Shown: piece by piece, positions 44,134 to 55,043 of the stretch
Position numbering within the stretch: the first letter of the stretch is position 1
Layout of the letters: each line of letters starts with the position of its first letter
Position numbers and translations under genes: made by a program
From: an uncultured Chlamydiaceae bacterium
GTDB lineage: Bacteria > Chlamydiota > Chlamydiia > Chlamydiales > Chlamydiaceae
Reading direction: 5' to 3'
Assembly: GCA_937884635.1 (NCBI GenBank)
Contig: CALGBW010000051.1
Span: 1 to 64,000 of the forward strand
DNA length: 64,000 nt
Notes under the pieces: model-generated
What the model was told of the DNA's origin: nothing
What the model saw: only the letters and a program-made list of their open reading frames with translations
Database searches by the model: none

Positions 44134-44206
44134 TGGGTCTTGAAGGATTTGAACCTGCGACCCTCTCATTAAAAGTGAGATGCTCTAACCGCTGAGCTAA
44201 AGACCC
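44134..44206 (-). tRNA. tRNA-Lys (TTT)
   Basis: Acceptor GGGTCTT/AAGACCC, D arm AGCTCAGCGGTTAGAGC, anticodon loop CTTTTAA (TTT), T arm with GGTTCAAATCC, discriminator A. No encoded CCA. It lies 13 bases from tRNA-Glu. Confidence 0.95.
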
Positions 44207-44219
44207 ATAAATTTTCTGT

Positions 44220-44294
44220 TGACCCCAAGGGGATTCGAACCCCTGTTACCGGAATGAAAATCCGATGTCCTGGGCCAGGCTAGACGATGGGGCC
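44220..44294 (-). tRNA. tRNA-Glu (TTC)
   Basis: Acceptor GGCCCCA/TGGGGTC (one G-T pair), anticodon loop TTTTCAT (TTC), T arm GGGGTTCGAATCCCC, discriminator A. Located between frr and tRNA-Lys. Confidence 0.95.
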
Positions 44295-44396
44295 AAGACA
44301 GTGAATATTCTACCTTTTAAGCCCCTTTAGATCAACATCATTTCATCAGAAAATGAAAATAATGTCGATCTCAATAATAAAATTTTGAGGCAAAAA

Positions 44397-44939
44397 TTAT
44401 ATAGAAGAAATCTCAGATTCTTTTTGTTTTGTTATCTCATCTAGCTGTTTACAAAACTTATCTGTTAATTCTTGAATCTTCTTCTCCATGCTCTTTACAG
44501 CATCTTCTGTTAATTCAGAATCTTTCTTCAATTTGTCGTTAGACTCCCGACGTATATTGCGAATAGCAACTTTTGCTTCTTCACATTTACGACGTAGTTG
44601 TTTAACAACTTCATGTCTGTATTCTGCTGTTGGCTCAGGAACTTTAATACGTATAACAGATCCCTCTACTTCTGGTTGCAAGTTTAAATTTGCAGCCAAA
44701 ATGCCTTTAGAAATAGCAGAAACATTATTGGCATCATAAGGAGAAATCAGCAACTGACGCAGATCTGCTACGGAAATAGAGGCGATATCAGATAACCTCA
44801 TTGTCGTTCCGTATACCTCTACCACGACTGTTTCTACTAAAGCAGGATGTGCTTTTCCTGTACGGAAACTTTTCGCTTCTTTTTGGAAAAACTCAACTGC
44901 AGCGGCCATTTTCTTTTCAGCATCTTGTGTAATAGACAT
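44397..44939 (-). CDS. frr: Ribosome recycling factor
   Basis: 180 residues. Splits post-termination ribosomes with EF-G. Signature blocks [20 protein letters not shown] and the C-terminal three-helix bundle are intact. The start overlaps the pyrH stop by one base, so translation is coupled. Last gene of the rpsB-tsf-pyrH-frr operon. Confidence 0.97.
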   Translation of the reverse strand: MSITQDAEKKMAAAVEFFQKEAKSFRTGKAHPALVETVVVEVYGTTMRLSDIASISVADLRQLLISPYDANNVSAISKGILAANLNLQPEVEGSVIRIKVPEPTAEYRHEVVKQLRRKCEEAKVAIRNIRRESNDKLKKDSELTEDAVKSMEKKIQELTDKFCKQLDEITKQKESEISSI

Positions 44940-45661
44940 TATTGAGCATCCCCTCCTATAAGAGTTCCAATATTGTCAAAAATAGCTTGTTCCAATGAAT
45001 GTTGTTCAAAGCTAAAGACCCGAATTGGAATATGCGCATCTAAACACAATGACACAGCAGATGCATCCATAGCTCCTAGTTGTTGGGCTAGAAAATCTTT
45101 GTGAGAAATCTGCGTGTATTTCTCTGCATTGCTATTTGTGCGTGGATCCATATTATAGACCCCGTCAACGTGCATTGTTGCTTTGATTAAAACATCAACT
45201 TGTAGTTCACAAGCACGCAATGCAGCTCCTGTATCTGTAGTTAGGTAAGGAGCTCCTGCCCCTGTTGTACAGATAAGAACTTTGCCCTGCTCCAAAGCTT
45301 CAATTGCTTTTTGGGGATTATACAAGTCCGCTAATTGAGGACAAGATAAGGTAGATGTCAAGAGGCAGGGGATTCCCTCTGCTTTCAAAGCATCAGCTAA
45401 TGCCATTCCATTAATAAGAGTAGCCAACATTCCCATTTGGTCTGCAGATACACGGTTAATTTGCAATTCTTTTTGCTCTGCTAAACCTCGAAGAATGTTG
45501 CCTCCGCCAATAACGACCGCAACCTGGATTTCAGAATTACGTACTGTACGTAATTCTGAAACCAATCTAGATAGTTGTGCCTCATTAATGCGACTTCCAG
45601 CATCTTTTGAAAGAGCTTCTCCAGAGATCTTAAACAAGACTCGAGTGATTCGCTTAGACAT
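44939..45661 (-). CDS. pyrH: UMP kinase
   Basis: Phosphorylates UMP to UDP with ATP. 240 residues of the amino-acid-kinase fold: [36 protein letters not shown] and [13 protein letters not shown]. It lies 15 bases after tsf in the conserved operon order. Confidence 0.97.
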   Translation of the reverse strand: MSKRITRVLFKISGEALSKDAGSRINEAQLSRLVSELRTVRNSEIQVAVVIGGGNILRGLAEQKELQINRVSADQMGMLATLINGMALADALKAEGIPCLLTSTLSCPQLADLYNPQKAIEALEQGKVLICTTGAGAPYLTTDTGAALRACELQVDVLIKATMHVDGVYNMDPRTNSNAEKYTQISHKDFLAQQLGAMDASAVSLCLDAHIPIRVFSFEQHSLEQAIFDNIGTLIGGDAQ

Positions 45662-45676
45662 GGTGATTTTCTCTTG

Positions 45677-46525
45677 TTATGCTCCGATTTTCCATAACAT
45701 AAACTCTTCAACACCTAATGGTTGACCGCCAGCAGGTTGTACTGCTGCTAACAGTTGTTGAATCGTTTGGTCAGGATTTTTAATAAATGCCTGTTCTAAA
45801 AGGCAGACTTCTTGGAAGAAAGTATTCAATTTGCCGCTAACGATTTTTTCCAAAACAGCAGCAGGCTTGCCTTGAATTTGAGAAGCAATAACTTCTTTTT
45901 CTCTTTCCAGAATTTCTGCAGGCACGCTCTCTTTGCTTAAAAATTGAGGCTGTGCTGCAACAATGTGCATAGCAATGTCTTTCGCCAAGGCTTCTTGATT
46001 TGCATCTCCTGAAAGAATAACGATGGAAACGGCCTTCCCATTGCCATGAGAGTAGATTCCAACACTTTCTTCGGATGCTTTAGGTTTATAAGCCACTCTA
46101 TTAATGCGAATGTTCTCACCAACTGTTTGCATAGTTACAGCACGTAACTCATCAACAGTCAAGGATGGATCTTGAGAGGATGTAAGCTTGTTTAATGACT
46201 CTACATCGCTTACTTTATTGTTAAGAACATCTTCAACCAAACTATCAACAAAATGACGGAAAACACTATTGTTTGCTACAAAGTCCGTCTCAACGTTAAC
46301 TTCTACCAAAGCTGTACCGCGAGAATCTGTTTTTGCAGCAATGACACCTTCTTTGGTTTCACGATGCTCTTTTTTGCCAGCGGATGCTAACCCTAATTTA
46401 CGTAAGTAAACAACAGCAGCTTCCAAATCACCTTTGCACTCTTCAAGAGCTTCTTTACATTTTGTCAACCCTACGCCGGTTTGTTGCCGTAAAGCTTTCA
46501 GAGTGTCCATGGAAAAACTACTCAT
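45677..46525 (-). CDS. tsf: Elongation factor Ts
   Basis: Nucleotide exchange factor for EF-Tu. The ATG at 46525 gives 282 residues ([17 protein letters not shown]), the length in other Chlamydia; the longer frame to 46546 runs further into rps[21 protein letters not shown] and the UBA-like N terminus are intact. The start overlaps the rpsB stop by eight bases. The sequence looks nearer to non-trachomatis Chlamydia, judged from memory. Confidence 0.96.
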   Translation of the reverse strand: MSSFSMDTLKALRQQTGVGLTKCKEALEECKGDLEAAVVYLRKLGLASAGKKEHRETKEGVIAAKTDSRGTALVEVNVETDFVANNSVFRHFVDSLVEDVLNNKVSDVESLNKLTSSQDPSLTVDELRAVTMQTVGENIRINRVAYKPKASEESVGIYSHGNGKAVSIVILSGDANQEALAKDIAMHIVAAQPQFLSKESVPAEILEREKEVIASQIQGKPAAVLEKIVSGKLNTFFQEVCLLEQAFIKNPDQTIQQLLAAVQPAGGQPLGVEEFMLWKIGA

Positions 46526-47339
46526 TGGTTCCCTCGCTGTCATCAAATTTTTTCGCTAATAAATCTTGTGGCCCGTTGCTCTCAACATCCTCTGCCATGT
46601 CTTCTACAACTTGTGATTTGATAGGGGAGACAACTTCTATACCCAATTTACGTTTAACGTCTAAAACATTGTCTCTAATGACATTGACGATCAAACGAAT
46701 GCTCTTGAGGGAGTCGTCGTTGCATGGAATGACATGATTAATAGGAGATGGATCGCAGTTTGTGTCGACTAAAGCAAGAACAGGAATGCCTAATTTATTT
46801 GCTTCTGCTACGGCAATTTTCTCGTAGCTAGGATCGACAACAACAATTAAACCAGGAAGTTTTTTCATGTAGCGAACGCCTTCCAAGTTTTTTAGAAGTT
46901 TTTGGTGGCGTTTAGCTAGTAAAGCAACTTCTTTCTTCGTTAAGTAGTTTTGATTGTTTTCTAAATCTTTTTCGATTTTGTCTAACGTTTTAATGGAATT
47001 GCGGATTGTCATCATGTTAGTTAGCATTCCGCCTAACCATCTTTCCGCTACGAAAAACTCACCAGCTTCAATAGCAGCTTCTCTGATGACACACTTAGCT
47101 TGTTTTTTTGTACCAACAAACAGGATAGATTTGTTGTCTTCAACAGCTTTTCGAACGTGAGGAAGAGCTTTACGTAACTGTTGTAAAGTCTTAGCTAAGT
47201 TAATGATGTACAGACCGTTTTTCTCCTCAAAGATGTATAATTTCATCTTTGGGTTCCATCGTCTTGTCTGGTGCCCAAAATGTGCGCCAGCTTCTACTAA
47301 ATCTTTAACTGTAATTGAACAATAATTTGATTGATCCAA
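46518..47339 (-). CDS. rpsB: Ribosomal protein S2
   Basis: 273 residues: [36 protein letters not shown] and the PGLIVVVDP block. The start codon is TTG (47339), supported by AGAGG eight bases upstream. First gene of the rpsB-tsf-pyrH-frr operon, with tRNA-Gly ~95 bases upstream on the same strand. Confidence 0.95.
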   Translation of the reverse strand: MDQSNYCSITVKDLVEAGAHFGHQTRRWNPKMKLYIFEEKNGLYIINLAKTLQQLRKALPHVRKAVEDNKSILFVGTKKQAKCVIREAAIEAGEFFVAERWLGGMLTNMMTIRNSIKTLDKIEKDLENNQNYLTKKEVALLAKRHQKLLKNLEGVRYMKKLPGLIVVVDPSYEKIAVAEANKLGIPVLALVDTNCDPSPINHVIPCNDDSLKSIRLIVNVIRDNVLDVKRKLGIEVVSPIKSQVVEDMAEDVESNGPQDLLAKKFDDSEGTNE

Positions 47340-47380
47340 GCTTTGTACCTCTATTTGTGGATAAATATGTTAACAACGGC

Positions 47381-47402
47381 ATCTTAACTCGAGCGTTAAG
47401 AT
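47381..47402 (-). promoter_or_regulatory. Leader hairpin between tRNA-Gly and rpsB
   Basis: ATCTTAAC and GTTAAGAT pair perfectly around TCGAGC. It lies 42-63 bases before the rpsB start. No U-run follows on the minus strand, so a leader element (processing or S2 autoregulation) is more plausible than a terminator. Confidence 0.4.
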
Positions 47403-47433
47403 TTCAGTCTTGGTAAAAGGACTATATGAAGAA

Positions 47434-47504
47434 AGCGCCCGATCAGAATCGAACTGACACCGGTAGCTTGGAAGGCTACAGCTCTACCATTGAGCTACGG
47501 GCGC
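47434..47504 (-). tRNA. tRNA-Gly (TCC)
   Basis: Acceptor GCGCCCG/CGGGCGC, D arm AGCTCAATGGTAGAGC, anticodon loop CTTCCAA (TCC), T arm with CAGTTCGATTCTG, discriminator T. Probably cotranscribed with rpsB. Confidence 0.94.
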
Positions 47505-47736
47505 GTAGCTGAGAGGTTCTTATCTTAGTAGATAGTAGGGTTTTAAGGCAAACAGATTTGGGAAAATAGTTATGCTGCTCGCAAACAGAAGAATCATTGT
47601 GGTCATACGCACGCGTAACTCAAAATATAATTTGATGAAAGGAAAGTCTTTGACGTGATGTAGGACCATGAAAGGGGAAAAAAGCAAAATCAGAGTTTGG
47701 ATGTTTCCAAGCTCTGATAGCAAATAATAAAAATCC

Positions 47737-48952
47737 TTAGAATCGGACTTGTACATTAATATGAGCTGCATGTTCGTCAATTAAGCGAGCTTCTCCTGTA
47801 ATAGACGCTCGGTCACTATTGACAAGTGTTGTTCCTAATACCAGCCCGCAGCGCTTTCTCGATTTCATTTTGTTAATTTGGAGGGAAGCGCGTTGTACTT
47901 CGTAAGCAGCAAGATTTATGTCGCCATGATCCATAATTTTATCACCAGCCGCACCTACGATGGAGGGGTTCCATGTTGTAGAGCTCAGAATGCCAGGGTA
48001 TGCTAATTCCGGTTGCACAATACGGATGTTATCCGTATCAAGGTTTGCTCGAGCAAATTTTAATCCTACATATGGCACGAGTGGCATGATCATATCAAAG
48101 CGGTAAGAAAGGGCCAAACCTAATTGCCATTCATGGTAGTTGATAGAAGCAGTTTTTTCTTTAGCTCCTACAGGAGGGAGTGGGAACCCGTCTTGAGCAT
48201 CATAATCAACCCAACCCTTAGGTTTGTTAATTGTAAATTCAGCTACATTGCATAAAACATTCAAAGTCTCGATTTTTGGTTTAGCCTGTGCATATTGAAA
48301 CTCTGCCCCTAAATTTGCATAGCCATATTTCCATAGAGTGGCGCGGGATCCGATGCTCCACGCAAAGGTAGTATTGGTGTAAAGTTCTACAACAGACTGA
48401 TTAAGTTGAGCGTTAGGACGAATATTTCTTTGATCTGCAGTAAGCGCTGTATTAGCTACTTCGTTTTTATCTCCAATTATGCCTACTAAGTTAAAGGCTT
48501 TAGAGTTGCCTTTGATGTAGCCATTCATTGCACCCAAAGTGCAGAAGATATCAAAACGGTCCCAGACGTTAAGGGCTAAAAAGGCAGCGTTAGTGTAGAG
48601 CTCGGCGTTATCGAAGTGTTGACCGTAAGCAGCATTAGGAATTGAGGTTGCTTGAGGTGCAGGGTCACTTCCCCCAATGTCCTTAGGTGTATCTCCTTGA
48701 AATTGGGCGCCCATTACAAAGTTTCTATTTACATCAGTTTTAAGGGATCTATTAAAGACATAATCGCCATAAAACCAGTGCGAAGAGAGACAGAATCGCA
48801 GAAGGAGATGCAAGGGTTCCTTTGAATGCCTCCAAACATTACTCCATCAATTAATAAACTAGGTTCAGCGGGATTCCCTACAGGTAAGGCTTGTAAGGTG
48901 ACAGTAGAGCAGAGAAGTTTGGAGAGAAAAACTAACTTCAGGAATTTTTCAT
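47737..48952 (-). pseudogene. Degenerate tandem copy of ompA (MOMP)
   Basis: A near full-length copy of ompA immediately downstream of it. From 48952 the start reads ATG-A5-TTCC, one A short of ompA (A6), which causes an immediate TGA. The frame is then restored through [18 protein letters not shown] until about 48771, where one base is missing relative to ompA (GGTTTTATGG vs GGTTTCTATGG). From there 350+ residues stay open to VQVRF. Conserved MOMP Cys are altered (WKYGYANLG vs WECGCASLG). The leader is duplicated as well. Two independent lesions favour a pseudogene. Confidence 0.85.
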
Positions 48953-49081
48953 GCTAACCTCTAAAGGATGATTCTGTATTGCAGCATGTTTTGTTGTGTA
49001 CTATATGTCTCGACTAAAGCCAAGTAGAATATCCTATAGAAGGATGAGTCTTCAGATTCTCGGATTATGTTTTTAATTTAG

Positions 49082-50281
49082 TTAAAATCTAAACTGAGCG
49101 TTAACGTGAGCAGCGCGTTCGTCGATTAATCTGACCTCACCCGTAACGGCCATTTTATCCGCATCAACTAAAGTCGTTCCCAATACCAACCCACAGCTCT
49201 TTCTCGACTTCATCTTATTGATTTGTAAAGAGGCATCTTGTACTTGGTAAGCGCCGGCATTTGTAGCAAGTTGTGGATCAGCTGCTTGGACTCCTAAGAT
49301 TGTTGGGTTCCATGTTGTGGATCCTAAAATGCTTGCATCATGGGCTAGCTCTGGCTGTGCAATACGGATGCTATCGGCATCGAGACTTGCTCTCGCAAAC
49401 TTCAACCCTACATACGGAACCATCATATTAAAGCGGTAAGAGAGAGCCAAGCCCAATTGCCACTCATGGTAATCGATGGAAGCGGATTTCAACCCACTAG
49501 TAGCAGCGTCTGTTCCTGCATCTTGTGGTAACGGAAATGCTTGGTTTACGTATCCTTTTGGTTTATTGATAGTAAACTCCGCAACGTTACACAATACGTT
49601 TAAAGTCTCAACTTTCGGTTTAGATTGAGCGTATTGGAATTCTGCTCCCAAGCTTGCGCATCCGCACTCCCACAGAGCAGCCCGAGCCCCGATGCTCCAC
49701 GCAAAGGCCGTATCGGTATAGAGCTCTACAACCGCTTGGTTGAGTTGACAGTTAGGAGATACGTTTTCTTTTTGTGTATTGGCTAAATCATCTATGTCCC
49801 CAATCACACCTACTAAGTTAAAGGCCTTGGAGTTGCCTTTGATGTATCCATTCATCGCACCGAGTGTGCAGAAGATATCAAAACGGTCCCAGATATTCAG
49901 GGCTAAAAAGGCAGCGTTAGTGTAGAGTTCGGCATTGTGGAGGTGTTGCCCGTAAGCCACGTTAGAGACGGAGTCTTCAGGTACGTCCGCTATAGTTAAG
50001 TCTTTAGCAGCGCCGCTGAACGCTTTTCCCATTGTGAACAGTTTATTCACATCGGTTTTGAGGGATCTATCGAAGACATAATCGCCATAGAAACCGGCGC
50101 GGAGAGAGATGGAGTCACAGAAAGAGATGCAAGGGTCACAAGGATCGCCTTGAAGACCTTCAAACATAACACCATCAATTAATAAACTAGGCTCAGCTGG
50201 ATTCCCTACAGGCAGGGCTTGTAAGGCGCTAGCAGAACATAGAAGACCGGAGAAAAACACCGATTTCAAGAATTTTTTCAT
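49082..50281 (-). CDS. ompA: Major outer membrane protein MOMP
   Basis: 399 residues: signal peptide (about 1-22, ending SALQA), then [15 protein letters not shown], a 16-strand porin-like barrel with variable segments, and the terminal FRF expected for barrel assembly. Cys pairs ([19 protein letters not shown]) allow the disulphide cross-linking typical of elementary bodies. Ribosome site AGAGG lies before ATG. It is the dominant surface antigen and a porin. Sequence differs clearly from the C. trachomatis MOMP I remember. Followed by its degenerate copy. Confidence 0.95.
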   Translation of the reverse strand: MKKFLKSVFFSGLLCSASALQALPVGNPAEPSLLIDGVMFEGLQGDPCDPCISFCDSISLRAGFYGDYVFDRSLKTDVNKLFTMGKAFSGAAKDLTIADVPEDSVSNVAYGQHLHNAELYTNAAFLALNIWDRFDIFCTLGAMNGYIKGNSKAFNLVGVIGDIDDLANTQKENVSPNCQLNQAVVELYTDTAFAWSIGARAALWECGCASLGAEFQYAQSKPKVETLNVLCNVAEFTINKPKGYVNQAFPLPQDAGTDAATSGLKSASIDYHEWQLGLALSYRFNMMVPYVGLKFARASLDADSIRIAQPELAHDASILGSTTWNPTILGVQAADPQLATNAGAYQVQDASLQINKMKSRKSCGLVLGTTLVDADKMAVTGEVRLIDERAAHVNAQFRF

Positions 50282-50724
50282 ACTAACCTCTAAAGATTAT
50301 GCTTTGTATCTTTTCTTTTTGTGCTCGCTATTCGTTGTTCTTTTCTGGCGGCACCACGTCCAAGTTAAAGCCAGACAAGATATCCTGTAGGCAATTAATG
50401 GCTTTGAGGAGTGTCTTGCAAGTGAAAACAGCCTTAAGCGTGAACATTCTGTTCATTATTCGCAAACATAGCAAACTTTTCTTTTTATAGTAAAGACGAT
50501 AAGAAAAGTCATCGCTATGAAGATAGCCTTCACTGCTCAAAATCTCCTAAAGTAGCTAATAAGTGAGTAGGTGTTTTTTGTATATGTTTTTATTATTTTC
50601 CTAGGGGAATGTATATAAAAATGCATTGAGATAGCCTTTTCAAGGCATATGCATTTTCTTCGTTGTATATGTATGTTTTCTTGTGTTTTGCGTAAAAGCT
50701 GTTCATTATTTACCCTTTGTTTAT
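50282..50724. other. ompA leader and ompA/pbp2 divergent region
   Basis: No gene. On the minus strand TTTACT (50494-50489) and TATGTT (50470-50465), 18 bases apart, could be an ompA promoter giving a ~185-base leader, in line with the long leaders of chlamydial ompA. Nearer pbp2, AAAATGCAT (50618-50626) and ATGCATTTT (50649-50657) form a perfect inverted repeat enclosing a small CCTT/AAGG hairpin; it may be an operator or the pbp2 promoter region. Confidence 0.4.
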
Positions 50725-53700
50725 ATGAAACATCCACGTCGTAAGTACCTATCTGTTCCTGAAAAAGCTAATAGACTTCTGTCTGGAGTCGTTGTTGGCT
50801 TGATTATTATCGCTTTGCGATTGTGGCATCTTGCTGTCATTGAACATGATAACAAGCTGGAAGAAGCGTATAAGCCACAAAAACGAACGATCCCTGAGCT
50901 TGTAGAACGTGCAACGATTTGTGATCGTTTTGGTCATATGCTGGCAGAGAATACCATGCAATATGATGTGAGTATTACCTACAGCTCCATTCGGGATTTG
51001 CCCTCACGGGCATGGCATAGTGATGCTTCGGGAGAGCGTAAGTTAATCCCTGTTAGGAAGCAGTATATTCAACGTTTATCGCAATTTCTTGCGGATGAGC
51101 TGCATTTAGATGCGGATATGATTGAAGATAGTATCCATTCTAAAGCTTCTATTTTAGGCTCTGTTCCCTATTTGATTCAGCCCGATATCTCTGAGAGGAT
51201 GTTTTTAAAGCTGAAGATGTTAGCTAAGGATTGGCCCGGGTTACATGTAGAGGCTAAAGTCAAACGGCACTATCCTGCTGGTAAGGTTGCTGCAGACCTT
51301 TTGGGTTATGTAGGTCCGATTAGCTCCCATGAATATAAGAAAATTACGCAGGAGTTAAGCCGGCTTCGCGAATGTGTTCGAGCTTATGAAGAAGGGGAAA
51401 ACCCAAAGTTGCCGAATGGTCTGTCGAGTATTGACCAGGTACGTACTTTACTTACACAGCTGGAGAATAATGCGTATAACTTGAACGCTCTTGTTGGGAA
51501 ATTGGGTATCGAAGCGTATTGCGATCGAGAACTACGTGGCCAGATAGGCAAGAAAACGATTTTAGTGGATCGACGAGGGAACTTCATTCAGGAGTTATAT
51601 TCTGAACCTGTTACTCATGGAACAAAAGTGCAGCTCACGCTATCTACAGAGCTTCAAGAGTTTGCAGATTGTTTGCTATTAGAGCATGAGAAAATCGAGC
51701 AGATGCGAAGCGCTAAGCTGGTGAGAGATCGGAATTCTATTCCCTCTTTTTTCCCTTGGATTAAGGGTGGGGCTATCATTGCGATGGATCCAAATACAGG
51801 GCAGATTCTCGCTATGTCTTCTTCTCCTCGTTATGAGAATAATGACTTTATGCAAAAGGGAGTCGAGGCGCAATCTTCTGTCTGTCGTTGGTTAGAAAAT
51901 GTCACGCATATCGGAGAGGTTTATGATTGTAAGACGCCCCTGCGTCGGGAGCGTGTCGATAGTCATAGTGGGAGTTTTTATGATGAAGAGTTGTGGTTAA
52001 CATTTGATGCGTATTTAGAATTCATTCTTCCTATGGATTCAGAAGTGAAGGCTGTATTGAAGCAGTGCAATACAGTCGCTCATGCTGTGCATATCCAAGA
52101 AGAGTTGCAGGCCGTGTTATCTCTATTCGGTTATCAGGAGGGAAAGTGTTCATGTTCTGCTATCTTTGATAGCGTGTTCCCCGAAGAAGAAGGCCATATT
52201 CCTACAAAGGAAGTGAATTCATTACGCCAGCAGCGGTGGATTGCCTCATGTTTGTTGCAGCATCAAGAGGAATTAGCTAGACATAAGAAAAAGCTGCAGG
52301 TCTTCTTCGCTTCTTTGCCTGCAAATTATGACAAGATGTTGTTAGTGGATTTGTACCGTTTGCTGATCGATTCAGAGCGTATTCCTGTGGAGATCTTTGC
52401 AGAAGTAGGATCGATGTCCTTATCAGAGTTTTCTGAAAGCCAAGGACATTATGTCGCTTTGCGCAGTGCTTTTGCTAAGATTATGGAGGAGGTATTTTAC
52501 GCTGAAGATTTTAAGACGTGGAAAAAGGAACATTTTTCTGCCTTTTTACAAGCTAAGCGCCAGGAAGAACAGGAAAGGGGGCAGCGGTATCCGACGCCTT
52601 ACATTGATTACTTGCTAGAGGAGCGCCGTGCGCAATATCGAGCGTTTAGTCGGTGCCATTTGGATCAGTTTATCGTTTACCTCCTTTCTGGTAAGGGGGA
52701 GAGCGCTCAACTGGCTCCGTATTACTCCGCACTTGCTGCTTGGCGAGCGGAGTTATTAGGTGGCGCTCATAAGGCCTTACCCTGGTATAAGCATTATGCT
52801 TTTTTACAGAAGCGTGCTTTGTCTTTCCCTTCAGATTTATTGCAGTTTGTTCTGTCTTTTAGAGAGTTTGCTGAGCTACAAAGACCGCTGTTAGGCAAGT
52901 ATCCAGTTATGATTACTAGGAATAACCCGCAGATAGAGCAAGATCTTGCCGCTGCTTTCTACCCTACATATGGATTTGGGTATTTGCGCCCCCATTCTTT
53001 TGGACAAGCTGCGACATTAGGCTCTATTTTCAAGTTAGTATCTGCATATTCTGTTCTCTCACAATATATAGATCTAGATTATGACCCAGCGAAGCTCTTT
53101 GTCATGATGGATAAGAAGTCTTTTGGGCTTAGCTATCCAAAGTCCCATGTAGGTTTTTTTAAAGATGGTTCCCCAATTCCTTCTTTTTTCAAAGGAGGGA
53201 ATATCCCTGGGAATGATTTTTCAGGTCGTGGGTGGATTGATTTGATCGCTGCTTTAGAGATGTCTAGCAACCCATATTTTTCTCTGTTGGTGAGTGAGTA
53301 TCTCAAAGATCCAGAAGATTTATGTTCTGCGGCAGCTTCTTTTGGTTTTGGAGAGAAAACAGGCGTATGCCTGTCTGGAGAGTATGCGGGGGGCTTACCC
53401 GTTGATATTGCTTATAACCGTTCTGGGTTGTATGCAACAGCTATAGGACAGCATACGCTTGTTGTTACACCTTTGCAGACAGCAGTTATGTTATCGGCAA
53501 TGGTCAATGGTGGTCAGGTTTTTGTCCCGAATCTAATTCTTGGTGAATGGAAGAATCAGCAGTTTATTCCTACCTTGCCTATTAAAAAACGGGATGTATT
53601 CATGCCTCAGGAAATAGAAAGTCTCTTGAAATCAGGTATGCAGAAGGTGATTTGGGGGAATTATGGCACGACGCGGAGTGTGCAATCGCAGTTCCCTAAA

Positions 53701-53988
53701 GAATTATTGCAGAGGGTAATTGGGAAAACGAGTACGGCTGAGGTTATTTCGCGTGTTGGTTTAGATCGGCAACATGGGACTATGAAGCTCAAGCATGTGT
53801 GGTTCGCTGCTGCTGGTTTTGAAGATGAGGGATTATCTCGTCCAGAGATTGTGGTGATTGTCTACCTGCGCTTTGGGGACTTTGGAAGGGATGCTGCCCC
53901 CATAGCGATCAAGATGATCGACAAGTGGGAACAGCTATGTAAGAAATACGGTGACTCTTCTACCTGTTCTCCTTTCGAGAATAGGTAA
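50725..53988 (+). CDS. mrdA: Penicillin-binding protein 2 (transpeptidase), large chlamydial form
   Basis: About 1087 residues, far longer than the ~630 of other PBP2s. N-terminal membrane helix at about 17-38, dimerisation domain, then a ~300-residue insertion rich in charged helices between the AMDPNTGQILAMSSSPRYE strand and the rest of the transpeptidase. Active-site motifs: SIFK near 767, SSN near 846, KTS (for KTG) near 1001. It cross-links septal/cell-division peptidoglycan; with no FtsZ in Chlamydia, PBP2 is central to division. The ATG at 50725 is preferred over the in-frame 50683. Confidence 0.92.
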   Translation: MKHPRRKYLSVPEKANRLLSGVVVGLIIIALRLWHLAVIEHDNKLEEAYKPQKRTIPELVERATICDRFGHMLAENTMQYDVSITYSSIRDLPSRAWHSDASGERKLIPVRKQYIQRLSQFLADELHLDADMIEDSIHSKASILGSVPYLIQPDISERMFLKLKMLAKDWPGLHVEAKVKRHYPAGKVAADLLGYVGPISSHEYKKITQELSRLRECVRAYEEGENPKLPNGLSSIDQVRTLLTQLENNAYNLNALVGKLGIEAYCDRELRGQIGKKTILVDRRGNFIQELYSEPVTHGTKVQLTLSTELQEFADCLLLEHEKIEQMRSAKLVRDRNSIPSFFPWIKGGAIIAMDPNTGQILAMSSSPRYENNDFMQKGVEAQSSVCRWLENVTHIGEVYDCKTPLRRERVDSHSGSFYDEELWLTFDAYLEFILPMDSEVKAVLKQCNTVAHAVHIQEELQAVLSLFGYQEGKCSCSAIFDSVFPEEEGHIPTKEVNSLRQQRWIASCLLQHQEELARHKKKLQVFFASLPANYDKMLLVDLYRLLIDSERIPVEIFAEVGSMSLSEFSESQGHYVALRSAFAKIMEEVFYAEDFKTWKKEHFSAFLQAKRQEEQERGQRYPTPYIDYLLEERRAQYRAFSRCHLDQFIVYLLSGKGESAQLAPYYSALAAWRAELLGGAHKALPWYKHYAFLQKRALSFPSDLLQFVLSFREFAELQRPLLGKYPVMITRNNPQIEQDLAAAFYPTYGFGYLRPHSFGQAATLGSIFKLVSAYSVLSQYIDLDYDPAKLFVMMDKKSFGLSYPKSHVGFFKDGSPIPSFFKGGNIPGNDFSGRGWIDLIAALEMSSNPYFSLLVSEYLKDPEDLCSAAASFGFGEKTGVCLSGEYAGGLPVDIAYNRSGLYATAIGQHTLVVTPLQTAVMLSAMVNGGQVFVPNLILGEWKNQQFIPTLPIKKRDVFMPQEIESLLKSGMQKVIWGNYGTTRSVQSQFPKELLQRVIGKTSTAEVISRVGLDRQHGTMKLKHVWFAAAGFEDEGLSRPEIVVIVYLRFGDFGRDAAPIAIKMIDKWEQLCKKYGDSSTCSPFENR

Positions 53989-54026
53989 TTGTATCCCTTA
54001 GGATGCAGCTGCCTGTGTTAGAAGAT

Positions 54027-55043
54027 TTACCATTGTGCTAGGAAATCTGATTCGCAGGTTCCTTCTTGTTCTTTAGCTAATGTTTTTTGTAGCAAGGGAG
54101 CAAAGGTTGAGGATTTCCCTTCTAGGAACAGGAGTTCCTTTTCCGCTTGAGAATTCTTCCCTTCCATGTGATACAAATATCCCAGTAGGTAATGTGAGCG
54201 CTCATGGTCTAAGTTAATTCCCAAGGCTCGTGAGAAGGCATCCTGAGCCTGACGGTTTTGTTTTAGATCCATATGTGCTAACCCCATGTAAAAATGGGCA
54301 TCAGCATCCTCGCTATTTAAAAATAGGGCTTCTTGAAAGGCTTTTAAGGCGAGGCGAGTTTTATCGAGGGTTAGGTAGCATAAGCCTAGGTTGTAGTGGC
54401 CGTCGGATAGATCAGGACGAAGCTGCACAACATGCTCATAGGCTTCTGTAGCTCGTTCCCATTGTTTATGTCGTGAGAGTAAGTAACCTAATTTAATCCA
54501 TGCTTTCCAGTATAGAGGGCTTTTCTGTACTACAGTTTCCAACAGATGAATGGCTTCATCTTCATTTTTCATATCGGTTAGAACAACAGCTTTATTATAT
54601 AAGCTCTGAGCATTCCAAGGTTCTAAGGCAAGGATTTTATTGAAGCAGGATAGCGCTTCTTCATATTGCTGTGTGCGGTGATAAACGCTCCCGAGGCTAA
54701 ACCAGCATTCTGTATCTTCTGGATGGAGAGCGATATAGGATTCATATTGTTCAATGGCCTCCAACTCTCTATGAGCGCGATCAAGGGCTACGCCATAGCA
54801 GTATCGTAGATAGCTGTCTTCAGGTTCTGATTCTAAACCCTTCATGCACCAATTCAGTGCTTCTGGAATGCGGTTGGATTCCAAGGCAATGATACCTAAG
54901 TAACAGTAGGCAAGAGCTGCAGAAGGGTCTAGTTCTAGAGCTTCTTTTAAGCGTTGCTCAGCTTGATCATAATCGCCGCTTAAAAAAAAATTAATCCCCG
55001 CACACAAAAATTCTTTCGCTAGATGTTTTGCAGCTTCTTCCAT
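54027..55043 (-). CDS. Tetratricopeptide-repeat protein
   Basis: 338 residues made of about eight TPR units (for example AEQRLKEALELDPSAALAYC; WYLGSVYHRTQQYEEAL-like pattern; DAHFYMGLAHMDLKQNRQAQ). No signal peptide or membrane segment, so probably a cytoplasmic scaffold. Corresponds to CT683 by position. It converges on pbp2 and diverges from suf. Partner unknown. Confidence 0.85.
   Translation of the reverse strand: MEEAAKHLAKEFLCAGINFFLSGDYDQAEQRLKEALELDPSAALAYCYLGIIALESNRIPEALNWCMKGLESEPEDSYLRYCYGVALDRAHRELEAIEQYESYIALHPEDTECWFSLGSVYHRTQQYEEALSCFNKILALEPWNAQSLYNKAVVLTDMKNEDEAIHLLETVVQKSPLYWKAWIKLGYLLSRHKQWERATEAYEHVVQLRPDLSDGHYNLGLCYLTLDKTRLALKAFQEALFLNSEDADAHFYMGLAHMDLKQNRQAQDAFSRALGINLDHERSHYLLGYLYHMEGKNSQAEKELLFLEGKSSTFAPLLQKTLAKEQEGTCESDFLAQW

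Noticed and set aside
47520..47780. 86-codon ORF at the 3' side of the degenerate ompA copy
   Set aside because: Starts inside the ompA copy in another frame, no ribosome site, composition of AT-rich noise.
50328..50540. 70-codon ORF in the ompA leader
   Set aside because: Lies in the untranslated leader with promoter-like elements; the duplicated leader at 48953-49081 does not keep it.
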